Origin: Oryzias latipes
Lineage: Eukaryota > Chordata > Actinopteri > Beloniformes > Adrianichthyidae
Length of the DNA: 64,000 bases
Assembly: GCF_002234675.1 (NCBI RefSeq)
Contig: NC_019876.2
Location: 13,638,829-13,702,828 of the forward strand
Reading direction: 5' to 3'
Of this stretch, positions 48,101-56,196 are shown one piece after another. Both the position numbers and the translations under genes were made by a program. Below the pieces are notes generated by a model. It did no database searches and was not told the DNA's origin. It was given only the letters and a program-made list of their open reading frames with translations. Position 1 is the stretch's first letter, and the number at the start of each line of letters is the position of its first letter.

Positions 48101-51100
48101 GCTAGCCTGTCGCCCGCCCTCCCCCGAAAAAGAGGCGAGAGCAGATAACGTAATGCTGTTGTCGGCTGTTGTATTTTAATTTAAGGTTGGTTGTCCTTGT
48201 GTGAATAATAAGTGTTTCAAAATGGATCTTTGATTGAGTTTTTATTATACAATACTTATTCTGGTGATTTTGAATCATGCACCTGACAAATATCCTAATT
48301 TACAAAAAAAAAACTAAAACTAACACTAAAACTAATAAAAACTAAACTAAAACGAAGCAATTTCAAAAAATAAAAACTAATAAAAACTAGTAAAGCTGCC
48401 TCTAAAAACTAATTAAAACTAAATAAATTTAAAAACAAAACTTCAAAACGAAATAAAAACTAAAACTAATAAAAAATCCGAAACTATTATAACCTTGGTG
48501 TGAGGGGCAGTAAGCCAGCGAGGTGGGGTTGCTCTGCACCAACAGCCACAACTCAAAGGTGAGTTTTAAACAAATTATTGTTGCTCTGCAGAAACCATTT
48601 CCTCGAAAACAATGTTTTTACATTTTGGATTAAAAAAAAAGCAATCATAATTTAAAGACCACTGGGAACATTTTGAAAACAGATAAAAATTGGATACTTT
48701 TTTTTTCTTTCAACCATTGTTTGTTTAGAGAACATTTGGACCAACATTTTTGTTTAGGCCTGGGAAACTTACGAGGCATTAGCTCTGTATGTGCACCACG
48801 GGGCTCTTAAGGGAGATGAACGTTCTTCCATTAAGGACCAATAAGGTATTTCGTTCTCCAACACGCATCAAGTCAACTCTCACAAACAAAGTACACAGTT
48901 TATTTAAAAACTCATGTCATAAAGTCAGACCTCATTCATGCCACAGAGAAGGGCTTGTAGCTCAAAGTGTTTAATACTTTTTTTTGTCTCAGACCATACA
49001 ATTCCACTATAAAATGTTATGCAGTAGTTCTTGAGCCATTTCCTGGTTTTTGGGGGGAGGGGGCACACAACAGAATTGGTCTTAACGGTTGAAACAGGCA
49101 GAGAAGTTCAGCTTCAAGTATACCATCAGGAGCAATATTGGCAAAAAGAGCAGCACGATGCTTCTGTCTCCAAACCGTTCTCACGATGAAGGCGTGGAGC
49201 GCGGACTCTGAGGAGAGCTGCTCAACAGTGAATACAGATCCGGCTGCACGTTAATCACAGTGGATTACTTTGGTGTTTATCTAGCAGTTAGTACATTTTG
49301 GAGTGTTATTAGTAGCAGCTACAATGTTTTCAGAGGTACTTCAATAAATTACAAACAGAATACAATTGAAACGTAACACATTTACCTTTGCACTGAATTC
49401 AACAAACCCACTAGAACTCCAGCAAAAACAGAGGTCAATCTAGCACGTAGTTGTGGGAATACCAGTGTGGGAAAAGCTCCTAATGTGGGTCGATGAAAGC
49501 TTAGTGTTGGGCAGTGCATTTAGTATTTTCACACAGTGTTCAGAGTATAGGCCGGGCTAAGATTCATGTTTACTGTAGAGTACATTAAAAGGGCTGTTAG
49601 TATTGCAATTCATTGATTGGTGTGGTTAAAGCCAAACCAATTTAAACCTCCTTTTCGACTCCTTGTGTTTGTTTGTGCAGGACGTGGAGGGTCTGCACAG
49701 CGTGGTGGGACCAGTGGGCCAGCTCCACCAGAACACGGTAGATCCACATTTTTAGGCCAAAAACCCCACCGGCACCGTCCACTTCCTGGGGAGAAGAAAT
49801 CCAGAAAAAAAGAAAAATCTATGATCAGTTGTTTGCCAATAAGTCGTTTTTTTAAAAAGGAAAACAGTATTAACAGTTATTATATATAGCATGGTCCGGG
49901 TTAATACTCGATTGTGTCTGCTGGGTATGGATTAAAAAGTGATAATCAACAGTGATAATGCACGCCTAAAAAAGAAGTTCCGGTCACATAGCTTAAATCT
50001 TCTATATCACTGCGCTGGCTTCTTTAAATCAAACTTTAGCTTCATCATCTGGACAAAAACAAGCGGTAAGAGGAGAATTTTCTCTCTGAACTGATGCTTT
50101 ATTCAACACATTTCGACGATCAGCATATATATTGTTTTCCTTTTGTCACTGCAGTCGACATCAGTGCCGGCTCACCGACCTGGCTAAGCTGTCATGACAA
50201 CGCGCCTCATCATTTAAAAAATAGTCCGCTTTGTGTGGAAAGCGAACTAACCGAATAAATAACCAGAATAAAACACAAAAAACGGAATATGTATCTCTTT
50301 TGCAAGTGACCATGGTATAAGCGAGTTAGTGGCCTTCGAAGTGTGCATTAACCCTTACATAAACTAAAGTAATACTTAAAGTTTCTTTTAAATAAATGTA
50401 CTTTGGCAACCTTTATGCACTTGCAGGGGTTGCGTAATATATTAAATATATTACAATCACAGACTGAAAAGAAACCTTAAAGCGTTGACAAATGAAATTC
50501 ACCTGAAAATAAGAAAGGTTTTCATTCATTTTTTACACTATTCCAAATAAAAAGGGAAGTTTTACCCAACTTGACATTTCAAAGGTTTATTGAAACCTTT
50601 ATTGAAAAGTGTATTGAATATTTTTTGCATTTTCGTTAAAGTTCCAATTCGATCATTTTTTGATCTATTTCCAAAGAGTGGTCTTTTAATTTTAATTACG
50701 CAGTTTTAGCCAAAATAAACAAACCTGTGTTGTTTTCTAGGACATCGTTTCTGCAGAGCAGCAGGAGTTTTTCAGAAATTCTTCGTTGAACACAAAGTTG
50801 TGGGCGGGACTGTTGGCGCAGAGCAACCCCGCCCCCCTTTTGTTGAGAGCTCTCTGTTTAAGTGGAGCAAGGAGCGTGTGCCCAATCCAGCCTGTTTTCT
50901 GCATCACAGATTTGATTCATTTAAACTGGATTTTTTTTGTCTGCCCATGATTCACAATGATTAATAAAGATATAATACTTGGAAATGCAATTTCCACCAT
51001 AATTTTCTTCTCCATCTTTAGAAAAATGCCACAATTAAACAATTTCTATCAGAATGGGTCTACTTAAAGAAGTTCAGACCTAAAGAATGAATTCAAACGG

Positions 51101-54100
51101 TAAAAGGATAAGCAATAAAAAAAAGGAAGATTTATCAAAACCAAACACTTCTTTTCATAAAGGATTTACAAGAAAAGAAGCTTTACACTTTACGTTCATT
51201 GTGTCTTTGCAGATTGGTGCAAAGCCGATTCACACTGATTGCATAAAGGGTTGAGGAGTTTGCGGTATGTAAAAGAGTGTGGTTGATGACAAACAGAGTT
51301 AAAGGGTTAAATCAGATGGGGGGAAAAACGTTAAGTAGAAGAGGGCTTATTGTTCAGTTCCCAAAGACCAAATTGACTGACTCTAGAATTCGAATTCTTA
51401 AATGTGTTCCGCTGCAAGCTAACGGGGGATTATTTCCATTAATGACGCGCACAACTAGCTACGTTCGAATATTACTTATTTAGAGTATTCAATTTTGTCA
51501 TTATTTTCATTTGTGGCGACAGGCTCATCATGAACGTTATGAAAGGGGTTGCTTTAAGCGTCTTTATTGCCATTTCAGAGCAACAAGTAACGGGTGCAAA
51601 TATACACGCAACAAATTGTCAAAGCGACAAAGTATCGCGTCATTGCGTTTCGCGCTAGCGGCCAACAAAAGGTGCCAATCCCCAGCTCACCTGCTCCGAG
51701 TAAACAGGTAAACAGTAAACAGGTGAACTTCATTCATATAATCAAAGCTGTCTACCTAAGTGACACGCCCACCACACAGCTGAAAACTATAAACAGTCAT
51801 CAAATGAACAATTTTGCCACCAACAGTGCAATGATAATATGACCTGTGATACATGAACGGACGGGAAAACAACTAATACATCATTTCTGTTTTACTGCAA
51901 CATTTTTACTGACAAAAGTCAATCTAACTTTAATTACACTGACCAAAAATATAAATGCAACACTTTTGTTATTGCTCCCATTTTTATGGTATGAACTCAA
52001 AGATGTGAAACATTTTCCACATACACAAAATAACCAGTTCTCTGAAATATTGTTCACAAATCTGTCTAAATCTGTGATAGTGAGCACTTCTCCTTTGCCA
52101 AGACAATCCATCCCACCTCGCAGGTGTGCCATATCAAGATGCTGATTAGACATCATGATTATTGCACAGGTGTGCCTTAGACTGGCCACAAGAAAAGGCC
52201 ACTCTGAAATCTTCAGTTGTATCACACAGCACAATGCCACAGACGTCGCAAGTTTTGAGGGAGCGTGCAATTGGTATGCTGATGGCAGGAATGTCCACCA
52301 GAGCTGTTGCTAGGGAATTGAATGTCCATTTCTCCACCAAAAGCCGTCTCCAAAGGCGTTTCCGAGAATTTGGCAGCACATCCAACCGGCCTCACAACCG
52401 CAGACCACGTGTAACCACACCAACCCAAGACCTCCACATCCAGCATGTCCACCTCCAAGATCGCCTGAGACTCGCCACTCGGACACCTGCTGAAACAATC
52501 GGTTTGCATAACCACAGAATTTCTGCACAAACTGTCAGAAACTGTCTCAGGGAAGCTCATCTGCATGCTCGTCGTCCTCATCGAGGTCTCGAACTCACTC
52601 CAGTTCGTCGTTGTAACCAACTTGAGTGGGCAAATACTCACATGCGATGGCGTCTGGCACGTTGGAGAGGTGTTCTCTTCACGGATGAATCCCAGTTTAC
52701 ACTGTTCAAGGCAGATGGCAGACAGCGTGTGTGGCGTTGTGTGGGTGAGCGGTTTTCTGATGTCAGTGTTGTGGATCGAGTAGCCCATGGTGGTGGTGGG
52801 GTTATGGTATGGGCAGGTGTATGTTATGAGCGAAGAACACAGGTGCATTTCATTGATGGCATTTTGAATGCACAGAGATACTGTGATGAGATTGTGGGGC
52901 CCATTGTTGTGCTGTACATCCAACAACATCACCTCATGTTGCAGCATGATAATGCACGGCCCCATGATGTACACAATTCTTGGAAGCTGAAAACATCCCA
53001 GTTCTTGCATGGCCAGCATGCTCACCGGACATGTCACCCATTGAGCATGTTTGGGATGCTCTGGATCGGCGTATACGACAGCGTGTTCCAGTTCCTGCCA
53101 ATATCCAGCAACTTCGGACAGCCATTGAAGAAGAGTGGACCAACATTCCACAGGCCACAATAGACAACCTGATCAACTCTATGCGAAGGAGATGTGTCGC
53201 ACTTCATGAGGCAAATGGTGGTCACACCAGATACTGACTGGCGCGTTTTGGCAATTTTCCTCAATGTTTGGGGGGGGGGGGGGTTTGGGGGCCTTATTTA
53301 TCTTGTACCTTTCACAAAGCTATGAAATGGAACCAAAGTTGTGAGAAAGTTGCCGTTAGCTCACATATGTCCACTAAGCTATCCCAGTAAGCACCGCAAC
53401 GCATATTTTAACACCGTCGATTTTCCAAAGCGGAAACCAAGTTTTTCCAATGGTAAAGGAAACAGGCGCAGTGACACCCTTTAAGGTCCCTACTACCTAT
53501 AAAAGGGCTTCGTCAACGGCAAGAAACCCTCCATCTGATTGGTCAACGTGCCGACGGCTTGATGTGTTAACCATTTCAATCTGCCGTTAGATTGCTTTAG
53601 CACATTTACGGAAACCATTTATCGCAGTTTACGCCATCTTTTGAAAGATGCGTATTACTCCTGCCACTTTGCAGAATCTATGTTCAAGAAAACAGTGCAG
53701 GTTTTGCTGATTTTGGTTAAAAACGACATAATCGTAATTAAAAGACCACTGGAAACCTTTTGAAAATAGATCAAAAGAGGATTGGAGTCGGGATTTCAAG
53801 CAAAAAAAAAAAAAATCAATCAGCACATTTCCTTTGCTACTCGAGGATTCCATTAATCTTCAAATGTAACAAATTAAGCCCCTTCAAAAAAAATGGACCG
53901 AGTGAGGAGTTCACCTCAGTACACTGGTGATCCGGGGTAACTTCTAGGGTCCCGTCTTCATTTTCCACCAGATTCTTGGTTGTGTAGAGCAAATCCTCCA
54001 GTCTCACTCGGACGTTCTTCTTCATGGACTCGTAGTCTTCCTCCAGCTTGCCCCACTCCTCCTCCTCCTTCTGGATGACACAGTGCAGCAGACCCAGGCA

Positions 54101-54226
54101 CTGCCGCAGTGCCGAGTGCAGGAGCTGCACCTGCCTCGCTGCGCGGGGCTCCCCCTCTGGGGGGGACGGGGACACGATGCGTGAGCCATCAGGGGTGTGG
54201 TCCAATAGAAAGGTCTCCCTGTTTTT
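24468..54226 (-). CDS. Nuclear protein with SET-like motif, C2H2 finger and Crypton tyrosine-recombinase-like domain (5' end missing)
   Basis: Exons in transcript order on the minus strand: 54226-53915, 38825-38716, 38602-38518, 29969-29774, 29610-28547, 28444-27645, 25014-24802, 24715-24468 (stop). From the second exon on, phases agree. Exon 1 predicts a coiled coil ([18 protein letters not shown]). Exon 4 ends [20 protein letters not shown], then SLTEWG, like the C-terminal motif of SET domains; the rest of a SET fold was not recognised. Exon 5 has a Glu/Asp run, basic RRRKKRK and one finger, [19 protein letters not shown]. Exon 6 resembles the Crypton recombinase domain: [76 protein letters not shown]. 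Where such proteins normally have the H-x-x-R...REYY box this one reads [10 protein letters not shown], so catalysis is probably lost. Exons 7-8 hold an acidic/basic linker with an AT-hook-like [10 protein letters not shown], and a domain [16 protein letters not shown]...[18 protein letters not shown]. Likely chromatin-associated; function unknown. Introns carry most of the transposons in this window. Confidence 0.75.
25541..26398. mobile_element. hAT-type non-autonomous transposon with 8-bp TSD
   Basis: Ends CAGTGTTTTTCAACC / GGTTGAAAAACACTG, flanked by an exact 8-bp duplication CATTAAAT (25533-25540 and 26399-26406), as expected for hAT. The subterminal GCCACGGCACAC / GTGCCGCGGCACAC are also inverted. 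It is 858 bp with no transposase, and lies in the intron between the recombinase-like and linker exons. Confidence 0.9.
26890..27570 (+). repeat. Dispersed 'GAGCAACCCCG' repeat, copy 2, with (TA)n expansion
   Basis: Shares ordered blocks with the copies at 16840 and 50640: GGCGATTTTCTGCAGAGCAG, GTTGTGGG, GAGCAACCCCGTCCCCTC, GATTCACAATGATATGAATA and CAGAGTAGGTCTTT. A TA run of about 68 bp (27092-27159) and an A-rich stretch are inserted between blocks. Confidence 0.55.
27092..27159. repeat. (TA)n microsatellite
   Basis: About 34 uninterrupted TA units. The ORF running through it (IYIYIY) is an artefact. Confidence 0.95.
30183..30446 (-). mobile_element. tRNA-derived SINE
   Basis: On the minus strand it opens with CCAGCTCAGTGGACTTATGG (A-box-like D-arm sequence) and has GGGAATTCAAATTCC (B-box-like) about 55 bases later. 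The body then runs CCCAATGCCTCCCTGCTTCAG, AGCATTAAGGGTTTGG, ACCACCAAATGGTC, typical of a widespread fish SINE. Sited in the intron between the SET-like exon (29774-29969) and the preceding exon. Confidence 0.65.
30626..31164 (+). mobile_element. 5' LTR of the Gypsy element
   Basis: A 539-bp repeat starting TGTCATG and ending CATGACA, flanked on the outside by GAGAG (30621-30625). It matches the 3' LTR except at two C/T sites (30875 and 30947). A TATA-like TACTTAAGG at 30721 precedes GCCAGTCCGTT at 30752, the probable transcript start. ATTAAA at 31075-31080 may be the poly(A) signal. The gag ATG lies in its last six bases. Confidence 0.97.
30721..30762 (+). promoter_or_regulatory. LTR core promoter and predicted transcript 5' end
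   Basis: TACTTAAGG, then about 25 bases later GCCAGTCCGTT (30752-30762), which is exactly complementary to the 11 bases at 31166-31176 beside the LTR. This places the R region start at or very near 30752 if the element self-primes. Confidence 0.6.
31159..35457 (+). CDS. Gag-pol polyprotein of a chromodomain Ty3/Gypsy (Tf1/sushi-like) retrotransposon
   Basis: A single uninterrupted frame of 1,432 residues. Order: capsid-like Gag (to about 300), CCHC knuckle [14 protein letters not shown] at 310, aspartic protease [13 protein letters not shown] near 369, reverse transcriptase with YLDD at 688-691, RNase H starting [18 protein letters not shown] near 832, integrase with an HHCC zinc region (HGGVHRTL...CTTCARSK), then DDE-core landmarks [17 protein letters not shown] and [13 protein letters not shown], and a C-terminal chromodomain ([30 protein letters not shown]). 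The chromodomain and fused gag-pol fit the Tf1/sushi group. No envelope frame follows, so this is a retrotransposon rather than a retrovirus. All landmark catalytic residues are present, so it may still be competent. It lies antisense in an intron of the minus-strand gene. Confidence 0.97.
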   Translation: MTERTGHNPDPADPEDLRQTITQQGLFLELLYSAVTRITTVQEDFLSQMKGTTQTITELTKPHASSAPGSSLPFSGNTAASASESFAAPENIRLQPEPFSGDVEACGGFLLQCQLICQQAPRYYQSDLSKITLIINSLRNKALQWAQAYLSTNPISQITYEHFLREFRQIFDQPRKQEEATRRLLALKQRNRPVSDHIIDFRILAVEAGWPDLPLKGIFYQSLNEQIKDHLCSQPEANTFEELISAALRSDIRLRERQNERTPKLLRSSVNHVQRSDTPAAPKSPDESMKVGHSKLSEGERRRRRDEGSCFYCGNKGHLVSSCSLRSKPPGPSPDDRPQAVTNFNHSGKDFLFVPVKLCLDLHVHDSRALVDSGAEQSLIDQQLVDNLSIPTEPLDRPIEASGLGGQHLSRITHRTKPIMLVSSGNHRESIRFLVTQSSHTPIILGFSWLKLHNPQFDWSQGSVIKWSPYCLANCLLSALPTVTSHSAKCPSQVDLSGIPHCYHDLKAVFSKTKASALPPHRPYDCAINLLPGAPLPKGRLFNLSGPEKTAMEEYIQEALSLGHIRPSSSPVGARFFFVEKKDKSLRPCIDYRELNQITIKDKYSLPLITSVFDSVQKARIFTKLDLRNAYHLVRVKDGDEWKTAFNTPLGHYEYLVMPFGLTNAPAVFQRLVNDVLRDFINRFVFVYLDDILVYSHDQTQHEHHFRLVLERLLENQLFVKHEKCEFHASTVQFLGYIIEAGCIRPDPSKIEAVTNWDPPESRKKLQQFLGFANFYRRFIRNYSSIATPLTRLTSTKLPFVWSSEAQQAFDKLKNLFVSAPILIQPDPSRQFIVEVDASDSGVGAVLSQKEESSGKLKPCAFFSRKLSPSEQNYDVGNRELLAIKLALEEWRHWLEGAEQPFIVWTDHKNLAYLRSAKRLNSRQARWCLFFDRFNFTITYRPGSRNIKPDALSRKYSPSENTPSSIIPSSCIIGSVTWDIETKVLQAQTGDANHPPVPRETLFVPTPLRPEVISWGHTSRVACHGGVHRTLNLLRKRFFWPSMEKDVREYISACTTCARSKTSSSAPAGLLYPLPTPNRPWSHLAMDFVTGLPPSKGNTVILTVIDRFSKMAHFIPLPKLPTATETADIMVNHVFRHHGIPMDIVSDRGPQFISQVWKAFCTALGATVSLTSGYHPQSNGQAERANQELEAALRCLAAQNQQDWSQYLMWIEYVHNTHPSTATGISPFEAALGYSPPLFPSQELDLAVPSVQHHIQRCQRIWTQTKAALLRTKESNCRIANRHRVVGPDYQPGQRVWLSTRNIPIQATSKKLAPRFIGPYVIEKLINPSCVRLRLPKALKIHPSFHVSQVKPVQDSPLCPPSASPPPARLIDGAPAYDVNRILDVRRRGRGFQFLVDWVGYGPEERSWISRSLVLDPSLIEDFYRAHPDRRP
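31166..31176 (+). promoter_or_regulatory. Self-priming primer-binding site
   Basis: AACGGACTGGC, starting two bases after the 5' LTR. It does not look like a tRNA 3' end complement but is the exact complement of GCCAGTCCGTT in the LTR (30752-30762). An 11-nt self-primer is the known arrangement of Tf1 and was proposed for fish sushi elements. It lies within gag codons 3-6. Confidence 0.65.
35473..35489 (+). promoter_or_regulatory. Polypurine tract
   Basis: GTTGAGGGGGGGGTAC directly before the 3' LTR, the normal plus-strand priming site of LTR elements. Confidence 0.8.
35490..36028 (+). mobile_element. 3' LTR of the Gypsy element
   Basis: 539 bp, same length as the 5' LTR with two C/T differences (at 35739 and at the site matching 30947). 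Followed by GAGAG (36029-36033), the same five bases that precede the 5' LTR, so the 5,403-bp insertion has an intact target duplication. Confidence 0.97.
36068..36463. mobile_element. hAT-type MITE (TIR CAGTGGTCCCCAACC)
   Basis: CAGTGGTCCCCAACC at the left and GGTTGGGGACCACTG at the right. Flanks ATTTAGAC (36060-36067) and ATCTAGAC (36464-36471) differ at one base, an 8-bp hAT duplication. 396 bp, no transposase. Confidence 0.9.
36950..37420 (+). pseudogene. Possible hAT BED-finger remnant
   Basis: A short frame reads [20 protein letters not shown], resembling the BED zinc finger 'CK.C...V..K...T.NL..HL' found at the N-terminus of hAT transposases, but the histidines are not in place. No TIRs were identified. 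Confidence 0.25.
37729..38399. mobile_element. MITE with TIR GGCC..A..CACACCGGGACGAAT
   Basis: GGCCCGTACACACCGGGACG at the left; the right end reads CGTCCCGGTGTGAATAGGCC. The subterminal GCGATTTTCGCTGACG / CGTCGGCGAAAATCGC are also inverted. 671 bp, CG-rich, no transposase. No clear target duplication was seen. Lies just 5' (minus-strand sense) of exons 38518-38602 and 38716-38825. Confidence 0.7.
38897..42803 (+). mobile_element. PIF/Harbinger element with long minisatellite TIRs
   Basis: The ends GTATGAGGTGCCGTGTAGG / CCTACACGGCACCTCATAC are perfect inverts and are flanked by TCTA on both sides (38893-38896, 42804-42807). The inverted arms run to about 39321 and from about 42269. Each is mostly tandem 20-25-bp units of two kinds (CTCACATACACATGTGAAA and CTCACACACACTACTGAAA), closing on GGAAGGCATTTCAGTAGAAAC. 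Between the arms is a dead Harbinger transposase. 3.9 kb in total, in the intron between coiled-coil exon 53915-54226 and exon 38716-38825 of the minus-strand gene. Confidence 0.85.
40434..41400 (+). pseudogene. Harbinger transposase pseudogene
   Basis: Frameshifted pieces in order: [32 protein letters not shown] followed by [26 protein letters not shown] (first catalytic Asp), [20 protein letters not shown] then DSQVLRKSP (second Asp), [14 protein letters not shown] [16 protein letters not shown], and [20 protein letters not shown], where the usual 'VERAFGRLKGR' glutamate appears as lysine. At least three frame breaks and stops (for example just after NELP). Inactive. Confidence 0.8.
42808..44221. 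other. Intron of the minus-strand gene, unclassified repeats
   Basis: About 43270-43500 looks like a fish MITE fragment (TTACATGTACAATATATC, TTGGATTAGAATTCAACC, GTGTACATGGGCC). ACCCCACCCTTACATTGACG at 44045 is a scrap of the piggyBac-like MITE. A minus-strand stretch near 42870-42915 has an acceptor-like pyrimidine-AG and a GT but no confirmed coding role. Confidence 0.3.
44222..44434. mobile_element. piggyBac-like MITE, copy 5
   Basis: TTAACACTTGTGCTA at the left and GGATAGCACAAGGGTTA at the right, with the shared interior (GACGTGTTCTCCTACCATGA, CATGGACACCAGTGAAGATC, GAGCACTGTCTAGTGGGTC). Confidence 0.85.
45583..46682 (+). mobile_element. Innermost Harbinger-type element (TIR GGCTACGTTCACACTGCAGG), TSD TTA
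   Basis: GGCTACGTTCACACTGCAGG at the left; CCTGCAGTGTGAACGTAGCC at the right, reading through one extra C. A 3-bp TTA lies at both edges (45580-45582, 46683-46685), the TWA-type target of PIF/Harbinger. 1,100 bp, with a fragment of the accessory SANT/Myb-like gene. Confidence 0.85.
45873..46016 (+). pseudogene. SANT/Myb-like Harbinger accessory protein, truncated
   Basis: A 47-codon frame from ATG reads [19 protein letters not shown] followed by CNWAVFEK and soon a stop. The pattern 'W..IWGD.SIQ..L.G...N..VFEKI' is the DNA-binding accessory protein of fish Harbinger elements. A small indel near 46005 moves the rest (MAERG...) into another frame. Confidence 0.6.
47880..48148 (+). pseudogene. 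BED-finger remnant of the outer hAT transposase
   Basis: The frame contains [20 protein letters not shown], then [20 protein letters not shown] and a basic tail before a stop. This follows the BED-finger pattern (W-x-F-F, C-x(n)-C, then L..HL...H) with the histidines replaced. The rest of the hAT transposase is absent. Confidence 0.55.
48701..49647. other. Intron of the minus-strand gene, nothing recognised
   Basis: No repeat family or coding frame could be identified in this stretch. Confidence 0.35.
49648..49785 (-). CDS. Candidate internal exon of the minus-strand gene
   Basis: On the minus strand a strong pyrimidine tract and CCCCAG precede 138 open bases (46 codons) reading [18 protein letters not shown], then [20 protein letters not shown] and a short tail, before AAGGAG|GTTTAA. 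The acceptor and codon use look genuine, it lies in the intron between exons 53915-54226 and 38716-38825, and it would join the upstream exon in phase 0. The donor is weak. The plus strand is also open with its own AG and GT, so strand is not certain. No homologue recognised. Confidence 0.4.
49880..50354. repeat. MITE copy 2 (reverse of 472-985)
   Basis: ATGGTCCGGGTTAATACTCG at the left, GTGACCATGGTATAAGCG near the right, ending TTAACCC. Collinear in reverse with the copy at 570-985, but it lacks that copy's extra hairpin segment. Confidence 0.6.
50640..51068 (+). repeat. Dispersed 'GAGCAACCCCGCCCCCC' repeat, copy 4
   Basis: Most regular copy: AGAGTGGTCTTTTAATT at the left, GTTTCTGCAGAGCAGCAGG, GTTGTGGGCGGGACTG, GAGCAACCCCGCCCCCC, CCCATGATTCACAATGA and CAGAATGGGTCTACTTAAA at the right. 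A reversed partial copy of the left end lies at about 53600-53800 (AAAGACCACTGGAAACCTTT). Confidence 0.55.
51069..51936. other. Intron of the minus-strand gene, nothing recognised
   Basis: Short accidental ORFs only. No conserved domain or repeat termini were found. Confidence 0.35.
51937..53260 (+). mobile_element. Tc1-like transposon, 3' TIR missing
   Basis: Begins at a TA with CACTGACCAAAAATATAAAT and GCAACACTTTTG, the 5' terminal repeat of a common fish Tc1 family. The transposase follows in two frames. After the stop at 53237 the sequence soon enters a run of G (about 53268-53282) and the expected matching terminal repeat is absent, so the element is 3'-truncated. Confidence 0.85.
52234..53237 (+). 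pseudogene. Tc1-family transposase, one frameshift
   Basis: The ATG at 52234 starts [18 protein letters not shown]; then come the paired HTH region ([20 protein letters not shown]), [14 protein letters not shown] and [11 protein letters not shown] of the DDE domain. The frame is lost at about 52965-52973 and resumes as [34 protein letters not shown], to GGHTRY and stop. DESQF, the D in QHDNARPH and the E of SPIEHVWD are all present, so only the small indel separates it from a full frame. Confidence 0.85.
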
Positions 54227-56196
54227 CTGAAGAGAAAATGGGAGGGAAAAAATATATAAATTAGAAAATATGTAAAATGTCCTTGATGTGTGAAAATCAA
54301 GTAGCATATTTCACTTTTACTGGTATTTCTGATTCTATTGATGGAAAACCTACAGAGGGACAAATTTAGAAAAAAAAGACTTAGATTTAGATTTAGACTT
54401 CAAATTGAAACATCTGATTTATCATCCACCAGTTTTTTTAAAATATGTAAATAATAGCAAAACGTGTAAATTAATAATAAAATAATTATTATTCGATAGG
54501 TTTTGGATCTTTAGATACAAGAAATCAACCACTCTAACTTATGGAAAAAGAAAACCTATTTTCACACATTTTTAACTCAATAACATTTTTATTACATATT
54601 TTTGACAAGATCATTTTAAAAGCATAGTTTATTACCAGCAATGCAGTCAAACATGAATAGATTATTTAAAAGAATAGAATAAGTTAGAACAAAATGGAAA
54701 ACAATGGAATCTGTTATTGCCATGATAAAATGCGTAAAAAACTTTAAAACTGCCACCAAATAATGTTTGCATAAAAAGAAAAATAAATTAACTTTTAACT
54801 TAAGGTTGTCTTAACATTAGAAAAGTACCCAAGACTGGGAAAAGAATTTCAACAATGTCACACTTTCATTTGGTTTGGTTTCACACTAAGGAGACAAAAC
54901 AAACTGTAAATGTCTTCCAATTATATTAGCCACTCATTTGGGGGCAATTTCTAACCCTAGCCGACAACAGGTACTGATGAGGGGGAAAAAACAGGAAGGT
55001 TGGTAGCAGACATCCTCTGATGTCGATAAGCATCTTTACTTTTGCTCTACACAAAGTTTTTCTTATTATTTTCTTTTGAATTCAAGCTGTGGCCAGTTCT
55101 GTTTTTCCCTTCTGCATAAGAAAAGTGCTTAAATCACTTTTAGGTTTTGATCTGCTTCACGCCATGGTTTGCAGAATTTAATCTTTTCCTTCACCCACGA
55201 GTTAACTTGTTTTTACAGGTAGACCAGATCAAGCTTACTTGCTTCTCAGCACAGTTCAGATATATTTATCATGGAGTGAAAGTGCTCCTGACCCCCTGAC
55301 TACCCGAAAAGAAAAAGCTGTCCAATCACATTTTTTTGAATCCCACAAAACCTACAATTCCCAGAGTCCCCCCTTCCCCCCCTCATATTTGGGACTTCTA
55401 AATGTGAATTAGAATCCACCTAGACTGCTCGATAATGATAACCAAAATCAGGTGTGTTCAGTCAATCAGGATGTGAAATCACTTGAGGCAGCCAATCAAC
55501 AGCAAGCTGGTTAAGGAGAACTGGAAAACAGGGAGGGTTGAGGCTCTTGAGGACCAGGGTTAGCCACCCCTGTTCTAGCCGGTTCAGACAAGTTAACACG
55601 TTCAAGCACAGATTGATGAAAAAACAAACCCCACCGAGAATGTGGCCCCCAGCAGTTTGTGGTCTTTCACCTCTTTCCAGGACTAAGACATGTTCCTGGA
55701 TCCAATCTCACATGGAATGACCACGTGGTTGTCATTTTAATGTGGCATTCAAACAAAATCATTTTTATACTGATTCCCTGCAGAGTCACCTTTTGCTTTT
55801 TTCCTTTTAAAGCTTGTGTTCTGATGATGATAACTTGGATGGTTTCTAAAGAAAAATAAATTAAAATACTTTTTTTTTTCACAAAAATGTTCAAATGCAA
55901 TGTATTGTGTTCTATAGTCGTCAATCTAGTAAGCCTCGATGCACACCTAGACTTGTGAGAAATTTCTACAGCAGTCGATTTTGGAATTTTAGATTTGGAC
56001 AGCACTATAAAATAGTGAACACACTATGAAGTGCACCAACTGGTGAGTAGTGAAGGAATTCGGACACAACCACTGTGGAACCACAGCTATACATAAATAG
56101 GAAAATGCTAAGAATGTCAAAAGGAACTTCCACCACACTTTCAAAATAAGGACATGAAGGTATTGTTGAGATTGCAAATCGGACTTCAGTGAATGT
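54227..56196. other. Upstream of the first seen minus-strand exon, no exon found
   Basis: AT-rich. About 55400-55580 resembles the end of a dispersed fish repeat (GGACCAGGGTTAGCCACCCC then TGTTCTAG). The missing 5' exons of the minus-strand gene should lie here or beyond, but none was convincing. Confidence 0.35.

Larger units (their letters stand above)
45029..48497 (+). mobile_element. Outer hAT element (TIR CAAGGTTATTATAG), TSD GTGTGAGG
   Basis: Starts CAAGGTTATTATAGTT and ends AACTATTATAACCTTG-like. Flanked by an exact 8-bp duplication GTGTGAGG (45021-45028, 48498-48505). Both flanks are full of 'AAAACTAA' repeats. Without the nested 2.5-kb element it is about 0.95 kb and carries only a BED-finger remnant. 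Confidence 0.9.
44690..48700 (-). repeat. Dispersed 'GAGCAACCCCG' repeat, copy 3 (reverse), split by the hAT nest
   Basis: Left part begins CCCACTCCAAGGAAAATCGTG (the reverse of the family's GAGTGGGTC terminus). The right part continues with GGTGGGGTTGCTCTGC, GTTGCTCTGCAGAAACC and AAAGACCACTGGGAACATTT. Joining the two sides across 45029-48497 restores the family's block order on the minus strand. Confidence 0.5.

Noticed and set aside
52222..53160. Minus-strand ORF of 312 aa
   Set aside because: Antisense shadow of the Tc1 transposase; the plus strand carries the conserved motifs.
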